NCBI GenBank assembly: GCA_017163975.1 | Contig: JAFFSR010000237.1 | Span: 2,046,001 to 2,110,000, forward strand | From: Anastatus disparis | Lineage: Eukaryota; Arthropoda; Insecta; Hymenoptera; Eupelmidae | Reading direction: 5' to 3' | Length of the DNA: 64,000 nucleotides | Shown: one piece after another, positions 41,002 to 50,453 of the stretch | Layout: every line of letters starts with the position of its first letter | Position numbering within the stretch: the first letter of the stretch is position 1 | Notes under the pieces: generated by a model | The model's input: only the letters and a program-made list of their open reading frames with translations | Database searches by the model: none | What the model was told of the DNA's origin: nothing | Position numbers and translations under genes: made by a program

Positions 41002-44000
41002 ATGTCCAAAAGAACATTAACACCTTTAAGTTATAAAGACTTGAGTACGTCAAGTAGTTCAGATGCCTCAGATAACGAAATAAGCAACAATGGAAGTATA
41101 AAAATAAGGAAAGTATTTAAAAGAAGAAAGACAAACAAAGCTTCTTTGCAGATGTGCCCCAGGCATCCGGGTTTAACTAAAAAACATTTTCAATTATTCA
41201 TGAAATCAAGAACCACTTATATTAAATTAATTAAATTCATACATTCAAAAGAATTATATTTTGTAAAAAATAATGAAATTTGTTTATTCACAAAACAGAA
41301 TATAGAAGAGGCAATTAAATTTATTTTTAAAAGTCCCGATGAACAAACTAAAAATACATTTTCAAATAATATTTCAATATTTTTAAAAAAATATAATAAA
41401 GAAATCTTAGATGATTTAAAAAGTAAGTGTTTACAAAGTAAGAGGTATAATTTCATTATTTTTATTATAACGCTTAAAGTTTCATAATGTTTAATTGCAG
41501 ATTGGGATGGGCATCAGAAATTACCAGTGTTTGATCCAGAAAGAAAACTTTTAAGGATTTATATAAATGATATAGTTGATGTATTATTAAGAAGACAAGA
41601 ATTAAGCCATACACTGATCGACATTTTAATAGACAAAAAAGATCATGTTAATGATAAATACATGGACATTATATTACGTGACATTCACAAAGATGGAAAT
41701 CTAAATTATTACAGAAAATATTTAAAGTATATACTGCGTTATCATATTGAATTTCTGGTTGAAATTCTAAGTAAAAAATTAGTATTGAAAATTCATGAAA
41801 ATGATACAAGCCTTCTAAATAAAGAAAACGGTTGAGTATTAGAAACATAAGTGTATTAAAATAAAATATTTTTTTATTCATTGAATGTTTGGAAATAATT
41901 AATAAATTAAAATGATTCTGTAATAACAAGTTTTGAATGGGCTTTAAATTTTTATTTATTAAAATAAAATTGCAACTGAATTAAAAAATTAAAAAATTTT
42001 ATAGGTTTTACCCAACCATTAAATCAATTAGCAATATCAAATAAAAATGACAATGCACCAAGTATTAATGAAAATGATGATGTTTCAAAAAATCAAAGCG
42101 AATCACAACTGGATCAACTAAAAAAGTAAGTCACGTCTTTATTTTATTATTTGTTGATATACAGATGGAAATAGAAAGAACTGATAATAATACAAAATAT
42201 TATCAATTATAAAGTTTCGTAAATATTCTCAAATTTTGACTTAAAATTTTTTTTACTCAAAGTTATTATTTTTTTGTTTTTTTAATAGTTTTTGAAGTGA
42301 AACTTTTTTACCAACGGTATAAATCTCCCATAAGCGATGTATAAAAAAAATTATACGGGAGTGAATTGATTTCATGACGCTAGATGAAACGGAAGTGTAC
42401 TCCGTAAAGTAAAATCCAATTGGATTTCCAATTGAATTTTGTTGGAAATCCATGATGGAATTCTAATTGGAAATCCATAATGGGATTCCAATTGGAATTC
42501 ATTGGAATTTTAGAAATAGAATCGAATTTATGGATATTTATAAGCGATTAAAATAATATTTTTATAATATACATGTGTACATATAATAAACAGTTAATAA
42601 AAAGACTACAGCTAATTGAATTCAAACATATTATTCAATTTATTAATATAAATTTATATTAATTTATATATATATCATGTATACATTTATATTAATAAAT
42701 TAAATATGTTTATTAAATTCAATTAACTTTAGTCGAATGTGCCGAAGGAGCCGTCCCAACCCCAACACGATAAAACGACTAATAAACATCAGCTGAGTTT
42801 CTCTTTTTGTACACCAGAGGCGCTTTTTGCATAACATAGGCGCAAGGCTTAGACGAATGCTGCAATGTTTGGGGCAGCAGCAGCACAAAATCAAAGGACA
42901 AATTGTGTCGTGCGTTTTGGAGTTGGGCTGTACTAGTGAGTGCACTAATATTCTCTCAGTGTGTGGTTTATAGATACGGTATATAGTGAGAACTGATTGA
43001 GACGCTATTTTGAGGCCTGGTCTGTGTGGTACGTGCGTTGGCCTCGTCTTCGTTAATTTTTATTTATCCATCCACATTTGATCATATTGTGGAATTGAAC
43101 AAGTGTGCCCCGACGCATTATAATTTAAATACGCTAATAAAAAGTATTACACGTGGATACGGTAAATGTAGAAATAATTATATTTTTTTAATTTATAATA
43201 AATTTAAAAAAATGCCCTTATCGTATATACAAATTTACCCCTTACTTAAGGAAATTTTGAAAAAAACGATTTTTTTTTCAGTCATAAATAATTAAATACT
43301 TAACGCATAATAAAGAGTTAAGACCAATTTTTTTTTTTAAATTAGAAGTCTAAACTTAGAGTTAGTGCTTCTGTAAAGTTCATTAATTTACTACCGAAAG
43401 AGAAATATTCTCTCAAAAAAGTTTGTTCAAAGTAGTCCTGCACTTTCCCCTACAAATTGTTCAAGCCACCAGTTGCTTCTATATTTTGGAATCTTTTAAC
43501 ACATTCCATCTTATTTTAGATAAGAAGCCGTGTTAAAGTTTTCTGGAATTACTAGACTTATTATTTTGCGTCGGTTCAATTTCTTTTTTCTTTCCTATTT
43601 ATCTGGACATACGCCCGTAAAAATGTGAAAAGAGACGAAAAGTTTTTCTCTTTTCGGACTTTCGCTTAAAAAAATGATGAAGCAATATGGGCTATACCTT
43701 TTCTTTTTCTGATACTTTGATATAGTTTTAAGTTTTTATACTCTTTAATTTCTTGTACGTGAATTTATCAATACCGTTTTAATACTTTACTTTATGATTA
43801 GCATTGTTTTCCACATTTTGTTTACTGATTTTTTAACTTATAAGACAAGAAAACTTATGTAATCTTAAGTATAATATTTAAATTTTATCATTTTTTATAA
43901 TTGATAGAACAAATATGTGCACACATAATGAGACTTTGTATTGTAATTATAGTAATATAAAAGCAATATGCTTAAGTAGTAAGTAGTAATATCTTTTTAA

Positions 44001-47000
44001 TTCAAAAATCATCTACAATAAAACTAATACAGAATAGAGTTTTAAATGAGTTGAGGAAAGTTATAAATAAAATATCGTTTCTGGAATATAAAGAAAAAGT
44101 GCGCTTGTGTTTCTATGACAAGACTTTCATGTTAAAGAAATCTTAATCACGTTATATTTCAAGGTTTATAAAATTTTTAAGGATATCTTCATATCTCGTT
44201 AGATAACATTGACGATCCCTCTTTTTTGAAATACATTATCTGTTTCTTAAATTATATTTTACGATGTTTATCTTTAGGAAAGTGAGAGAATTCCTTGTTT
44301 GAGAGAAATTTAAAAGTCACTCTACTGGGGTAAAAATATAGAACACAAAACTTGAATCTCTGATAAGAATAATTTAAACATGCTGAATTTGTAATCATTT
44401 AATTACATAAGAAAAATTGAAATTTTGCAACAAAAAAAATTGTAAAAAAAATATGACTCACCTTTTTTTTCTGTCCTCCGGCCGGAAAGCGGCAACTTCC
44501 TGGCCGCTGCCCAAAACGAAGTTGCCGCTTTCCGGCTCCGTCGAGCAGAAAAGTGCATTACAACCCATAGCCAGTAAAAAAGAAAGCCTTAGATCATATG
44601 TAATTGTTGGCCCAGGCGAAGCCGAGGTTAATTATAAAATTTAATTTTACTTATTTAATTTTACTTTTATCTTGGTTTTCAGACTTGAAGAAAACATTTC
44701 AGTTTCTACAGAAGGAGGAGATTGCCTGAAAATGTCGGCAGTGATCGTAGAAAATTATATTTCATCTTTAACAAAACTCACAATTAATAGTAAACCATAT
44801 ATTATTAGGCTTACAACTTTGGCAGAGGAATTCATCGAACATGCACCCGCTATTGTTGAGGCAATTGAAAGTCATTTGAAAAAGGTTAATATCTTTTGTA
44901 GTTAAAATACTCAAAAATATATATTTTACTGTTATTGTATTATTGTTGTTAATGTTATTACTAATTTTACATGTTTATTGTAAATGCACAAAAATTAAAA
45001 TATTTTTTTACATTCTAAAAAAATTGTATATTCACCACGGAAGTAAATGAAAAACGCCTTAAATCGTATGTAAATTGTCACCCGAGCCGGAGGCGAGGTT
45101 TAATTAAATTATAATTAGCAATGATTTATTGTTATATCTGTATTATTTTATCTCTTGTTTTTTAATTTAATAATCTTCATGAATTGTAATTATAAAGTAA
45201 CATTGCTAAAGTAGTTTAAATTCTATAAGTATATGTTGCTAGAAAATTATTTAAATTCATTTCCTTGTATTAATTTTTAAAGTCGTCTGGCTATCATAAT
45301 AGAAGTGACTTTACTAAGATAAATTTGTTTTTTATTACTTTTAGTTATTCGATCTATAACCGGTTTATTCTATTTAAGAAGATTTTGTCTAAAATGTGTT
45401 TTGTTGAAATTATAATTTTAAATTATTTTAAAATTAAAAGTTGTCAAAGTTAAAAACAACAAAAAGGTAATGATATATTATTTTTTTTACTTTAGGTTAA
45501 ACCAGAAATCAAATTACCTGCCTTATATCTCATCGATTCGATAGTCAAGAATGTTGAGCAACCATATTTAGGTCTTTTCTCAAAAAATATTGTGAACACA
45601 TTTTGCAAGGTTTTTAAAAAGGTAATGTATAATTTATACTAGTATGGACTAGTATGGATTTTTTTTATCTTTTATTTTAGGAAAATTTTAAAGTGAATTA
45701 TTAAAATTAAATTTTTTTAAAAACAATAATAAAATTGAAAATTTTAAATAATCATTTTTTGTAATAAACCGTCATGAATTATAAGAAATTATCAAGGCTT
45801 TCATTGATTCATAAAGTTCTTTATAGCCTCAAATTCATTGATTCTAAATAAAAAAAATTTTCAACTTTTATTTACCATATACATTATAATTATCCTTTTA
45901 ATAATTATAATAAAAATAATCAGGTTGACGAAAACACAAGAGCTTCTATGTGGAAACTAAGGCAAACTTGGAATAATATCTTCCCTGCTAAGAAATTATT
46001 TGCTTTGGATGTTCGAGTTCACAATATTGACCCAGCCTGGCATATCACACCATTACCAAATAATAACGTGTCAACAGTCGATTCACGTGAATCCCAAATT
46101 TCTATTGGTAAGTGGAAATGGTGCAAATTTCAACCAATAAAAAATTTACAAAAAATATTTTTTTATTGGTTTAAAAAAATAAATATTACTTATTAATTTG
46201 TTTTAAAGATAATTTATTAATACGATATATAATAAATGTTTCTGAATAATTCATAATTAAATTTAAAATATTTGTTTATAAGTTTTATGTTCACAAATAT
46301 ATACTCATTTACTAATTTATTGTATTTTATTTATGAAAGATTATAAATATTTATTTATAAAGATTATTTTTCTTAAATTTGAATTTTAGTTTTTATCTGT
46401 TATATTTCTTTATTCGAAAAAATATAAAAAAATAATCATAACAATTAGTAACACCAAGTAATTTATAATAATCACTGATAAATATTGTTGTAGTCTTAGT
46501 ATCCTAGTAATCTGGAGTTTATAGACTTATTATTTTGTAAGGATTTTTTATTACTTTTTTCGATTTTCTTTTTAGTATGACAAACGGTTATAATAATTGT
46601 ATGAACATGAAGAAAGAAAACTGGATAAAAAAACTAACTAGAAAAGTGTTTCACTTTCGGGTCACCGATTTTGCTCAAATTTTGGGAATCTTTTCTGGAT
46701 GCGGAAACATGAAGAAAGACAAAATTTTAGAGACTAACATTCAATATTTCCCTAGTTACAGGCAATTGAAGAAAATCACTAAGAAGTTACTACATGTTCA
46801 AACGCTTATAGTTTCTGAGCATTGTTAGCTAGAAGATTATACCTTTTTCGAATGAGCTCAAATTCTTTCAAATAGCACCTATTAGCATCTCAAAATATTA
46901 TTTTTCCCTAAGTTATAGCGTAATAAAAATTGGACCAAAATTTTCTGTTTAAAACATTACCTTGGTCAAAATGTTCATTGAGGTTCGGAAAGATTCAGAT

Positions 47001-48509
47001 GTAAAAAAACCTTTCTGATTCTTTCCGGTTTTTGGTACTGGTCCATAATGAACCTTTTTGAACCCTTATGAAGAAAATTGTTATGATTGTTGTTGATACC
47101 TTCAGAATTTTTCCAATCCATCAAGTTTTATTGAAAAATGGAATCCGGAATTTTATTGTATATTATTATTTTTAGCTAACAATGCTGAGAAGCTATAAGC
47201 GTTTGAAAATTTAGTAACTTTTTTAGTGATTTTCTTCAATTACCTGTAACTAGGAAAATATTGAGCGTTGGCTTCTGAAATTTTGGCTTTCTTCATATTT
47301 CGGCAGCCAGAAAAGATTCCCAAAATTTGAGCAAAATCGGTACCCGAAAGTGAAACACTCTCATTGAAAGTCAAATTTTTGTAATTTTGAAATATTGGTT
47401 TTTTATATTTAAAATCAAGAGTAAATTAAATTGAACAATATGTAAATATCTACTTCTACAGTATTTTGCATAATAGAAATACTTGTTAATTTGTATTATA
47501 AACTCAATTTTTACAAAAATGCAACTTAAATAATTTTTCCAATGAATCATCATACTTTAGCAGCAAAATATTTATTAAATACATCTTATATTTTAATATA
47601 AAGAAGATAAAAATGATTTTATGTTATATTATTCTTCTCCAGTTTTTAATAGCGAAGAATCAACCAAAAATGACATATTACATTAATTTATTTATTTATG
47701 ATTACTACTTTGCATAGGTGCAGAAAATACAGTAGATCTAAAATTACAAGAAAATGTGGTAGATAGTAATGATCAGAAATCAATAGTAAATAAAGTGTCA
47801 TCAGAAACTTCTGAAAACGTTATATCATCTAGAAGTTTAAACGAGACTCAAGAATCCTTTGAAATTACCTCCAGTCAGCTTATTGATTCCATAAAAGAAG
47901 AATTCCATTTTGAAGACCAAAAGCCTCCAATACTGAATGGTGATATCATTACAATTGATGATTTTGATAATGAATTAAAACCAAATATCAAACTTGAGGA
48001 AAATAATGAAGGTGAATTAAATATTTTAGTTATTTTGTTGTTTCATAAATATCTTTAATTTATTAACTTTTAAATTTCAAAGTAGATGATATTACCAGTG
48101 AAATTTTCGATACATTAATGAACAATGAAATCTTGTTAGAATGGGATGTAATAAAAGATAAACATTTGATAAAATTCATATTAAATAATCCTGATGATCT
48201 ACAGAAAGATCGTGTAAGTAATAAAATTTTAATATTTTTTAATAAATTAATTATCTATTAAATATTTTATTTCAATTTATTTTCTAGACTTACAAAAAGT
48301 TACTAATGCTACAGCCCCAAATCTTTGAAGGATTCAAGCCAGAGAATTTGAGAAAAAGAAAAGACCATCTAGCTAATGATTATGAGTATTTAATTAAACT
48401 CTGTGGATTTGAAAAAATTAAAACTGAGCAAGAGAAAGTTATATTTGACAAAAGAATAGAATCACTTAGAAAATTAATGAATTTTTCCATCAAGATGGAA
48501 GTAGATTAA
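41002..48509 (+). CDS. Gene A: tandem-family protein with captured Pcf11-like CID
   Basis: Nine exons in one open frame: 41002-41422, 41501-41830, 42005-42125, 44683-44884, 45496-45621, 45924-46107, 47718-48011, 48083-48213 and 48288-48509, giving 676 residues with every phase matching. The ATG directly follows a 5'UTR acceptor, as in genes B and C. Residues 1-50 are basic and Ser/Asp-rich (TSSSSDASDNEIS). Residues 51-250 are two predicted helical blocks, the first after a CPRHPGLT motif and the second after DPERKLLR. Residues 251-290 are a polar linker. Residues 308-450 are a CID. Residues 462-559 are disordered and contain DIITIDDFDNE, a SUMO-interaction-like motif. Residues 560-676 are helical, perhaps SANT/Myb-like. 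Paralogues B-D lack the CID. I cannot name the host family; the CID suggests contact with RNA polymerase II. It could instead be an unspliced capture or a gene within a gene. Confidence 0.75.
44481..44536. repeat. GC-rich perfect 19-bp inverted repeat
   Basis: Arms GCCGGAAAGCGGCAACTTC (44481-44499) and its exact complement (44518-44536) enclose an 18-base loop, also GC-rich. This is compositionally foreign to the surrounding AT-rich DNA. It lies 150 bases before the first CID exon. A motif just after it (GCCTTAGATCATATGTAA and GGCGAAGCCGAGG) recurs in altered form at 45055-45100. Confidence 0.8.
44683..46107 (+). other. Pcf11-type CTD-interacting domain exons (captured)
   Basis: Three exons encode NSKPYIIRLTTLAEE, LPALYLIDSIVKNV, VDENTR, and FALDVRVHNIDPAW. 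These match the order and wording of the CID of Pcf11, the cleavage/polyadenylation and termination factor that binds the phosphorylated CTD of RNA polymerase II. The CTD-contacting Asp-Ser-Ile of YLIDSIVKN is kept. Introns inside the domain show copying from DNA, not from mRNA. No other part of Pcf11 (zinc fingers, Clp1-binding part) is in the window. The ATG at 44732 could be the original Pcf11 start, in which case the first 16 residues encoded by this exon derive from 5'UTR. Confidence 0.88.
46644..47360. mobile_element. Foldback element with inverted arms of about 200 bp
   Basis: The left arm starts AGTGTTTCACTTTCGGGT and runs to about 46835 (GAGCATTGTTAGCT). The right arm runs from about 47173 (AGCTAACAATGCTGAG) to ACCCGAAAGTGAAACACT at 47343-47360. 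The centre is unique, AT-rich and non-coding. Small open frames at 46577-46828 are translations of the arm. It sits in the gene A intron after the CID exons, exactly at the right end of the 5.2 kb insertion. Confidence 0.85.
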
Positions 48510-48532
48510 TAAATATCTCATGCATAGTTAAT

Positions 48533-48619
48533 AAAAAAAAAATTATATTACTCAAGACATTATTTTTATAAAGTCTTGAGTAATATAATTTTTTTTTTAA
48601 GTCTTGAGTAATATAATAT
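48533..48619. repeat. 25-bp perfect hairpin plus extra direct copy in gene A 3'UTR
   Basis: A run of A followed by ATTATATTACTCAAGAC (to 48558), a 14-base loop, then the exact complement from 48573 to 48597. A further direct copy, AAGTCTTGAGTAATATAAT, follows at 48599-48617. It begins 24 bases after the stop codon. It is absent from genes B and C. Confidence 0.85.
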
Positions 48620-49103
48620 TTCTTCATGTACAATGCTTTTCGGTTATCGTACAACTTGTATAGTTGATTATAACGCCACGAAATATTTTTTTTAGATATA
48701 TTTACCTGTTAATGTACTGAATAAGTATAATTATAGTTTTCCGACGTATAATAAACGTCAAAGATTAATTTGAGTGAAGTTTTAAAAATTATTATTATTA
48801 TTTTTTTTATAAATTTTAATTAATAAATATATAAGTGAATAAGATGTAGAGAAAATTCAAACGCGATGTGGCGGTTACGAGGACTATAACTTTTATTTTT
48901 CTGTACTATATAAGCTTTATTTATTAAATTTTAATAATAAACTTTCTTTACTTTGAATATTATTAAGAATTTATTACAGAAAAGGGCATTTTTTTACCAA
49001 GTTTTGTCGTTCCGATTGTTTAAAAGGAAAACTCAAGTAATAAATGTAAAAAAAGAATAGAGATTTATAATTGTGTTTTGTTAACTTAGATTTTAAGTTC
49101 TCT

Positions 49104-49109
49104 AATAAA
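49104..49109 (+). terminator. Conserved polyadenylation signal of gene A
   Basis: AATAAA within TTTAAGTTCTCTAATAAAA, a stretch conserved after gene B (53921-53938) and, degraded, after gene C (about 59130-59155). Conservation suggests this, rather than the AATAAA overlapping the stop codon at 48508, marks the 3' end. Confidence 0.5.
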
Positions 49110-49521
49110 ACACTTGTTTATTTAAAATTTAATTTAAACAATAATAATAATATACATATTATTGTGTTTTATTAAAGAAATTTTTCTTTTTATTACCAAA
49201 TATCGAATTTTTTTAAATCTTTAATTCTATGTAATCAACATTTATAAAATCTAGCACTGTTTATAATAATAAAAAAATAATTTTATACAATCAACTTACT
49301 TATTTTTTTTTTAATATAACATTTTACATAATAATTAATTTACATTCCGAGTCGCTAACTTGTCTTTCATTTAAAAAATAGTTTTTTAAATCCTGTGAAA
49401 AATTTCTCAAATTATGATTGTTGCTAATGAAGGTTTTCGATTTATCTAAAAAAAAATGAATAAGAGATAACGACAGTACATTTAGGAAAAAAAGATTTGA
49501 ATGATTTTTCTAATAGCTACG

Positions 49522-50001
49522 GCTGACGACGTTAGCGCCCTTTAAATGGAACTATTGGTAAGAGCGCTTTGTTTATATTATTAAACTCTACTAAAGTCAT
49601 TTCGAATCGAACGGAAGCAAGCAACTTGTCTGTGTTAAGTTGAAAACAAATTTTAGAAGACAATTTTTCTAGATTTTAGAATACAAATGCTTTACTATTT
49701 CCATTAATAAAAGAGAGTTTAATAATAAGTGCAAGTGATTATTTGTTTTGAAGTATACAACATTTTATAACTGTGTATAAATTAACTAAATAGTTGATAA
49801 TTTACGCGAAGAATATTTTCATTAAACGTTTCTACAAGTAAATCAAGAGATTATCTTCAGGCGAAGCTTTGAGGTCATAAAAACAATTAATGTGTTACAA
49901 AACGTGAATACCTCGTAAATCGGAAATATTGAACTAATATTTTACATGGATTAAAAATTCTTAAAAATTTGTATTTTTCCATACAAACTTTATGAATAAA
50001 G
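49522..50001 (+). promoter_or_regulatory. Conserved promoter and 5'UTR exon of gene B
   Basis: GACGTTAGCGCCCTTTAAAT is followed by GGAACTATTGGTAAGAGCGC and then GGAAGCAAGCAACTTG. The TATCGATA of unit 1 is TATTGGTA here. The segment ends at the shared donor (AATAAAG|gtaaga, exon end 50001). The acceptor ataattatag directly precedes the ATG at 50454. Confidence 0.6.
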
Positions 50002-50453
50002 GTAAGATTGATAAATATGATTATCATTATTTATAATAAAAAATTTTCGTTTTTTCCTTGTATATAAGTAGTTTTATTGTTGTTTTTTATTAATTTTCAT
50101 AAATTATCTGTTACCATTAATAGATCATTAAAATTGTAATAAATGGTATTGTTCCCATTGCAATTAAAAGTAGTTGAAAATATTACTTCATCAAAATATT
50201 TTGATTAATAACGTAATTTTTGTTCATAAAATTAAACTAATTTAAAGCATGAATAAGAATTATATTAAGTTTAAAAAAGTTATTTTTATTTTTTTTTGTT
50301 ATTTAAACGAGTATTAGATAAAATTATTTTTGAAAAAATGTCAAAATTATCAAAGCTTTTGAATTTATTATAGAAAATGATTATTTAAAAAATGTTAATC
50401 TGATTGATTATGTGAGCTAATGTGGATATTCTAATATTTTTTTATAATTATAG

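Larger units (their letters stand above)
42185..47365 (+). other. 5.2 kb insertion in gene A carrying the CID exons
   Basis: In genes B-D the intron after exon 3 continues directly into sequence equivalent to 47366 onward (ATATTGG...AAAATCAAGAGTAAAT). In gene A, matching sequence breaks near 42185 and resumes near 47366. The inserted DNA holds ATTGGAAATCC-type palindromes (42405-42520), a GC-richer promoter-like stretch (42760-43165), a GC-rich hairpin, the three CID exons and a foldback element at its right edge. Confidence 0.75.

Noticed and set aside
44481..44536. Rho-independent terminator or integron-type recombination site
   Set aside because: The setting is clearly eukaryotic, there is no T-run directly after the stem, and there are no integron features.
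44417..44644. 75-codon open frame before the CID exons, as a candidate extra exon
   Set aside because: Covers the GC-rich hairpin; no acceptor/donor pair in the phase needed to join exon 3 to the CID, and not similar to Pcf11.
44683..46107. An intact second Pcf11 gene
   Set aside because: Only the CID part is present. Nothing in the next 18 kb encodes the later Pcf11 regions, and the last CID exon is followed in phase by a family exon.
46577..46828. 83-codon open frame in the gene A intron
   Set aside because: It lies in the left arm of the foldback element; the pairing arm explains its lack of stops.
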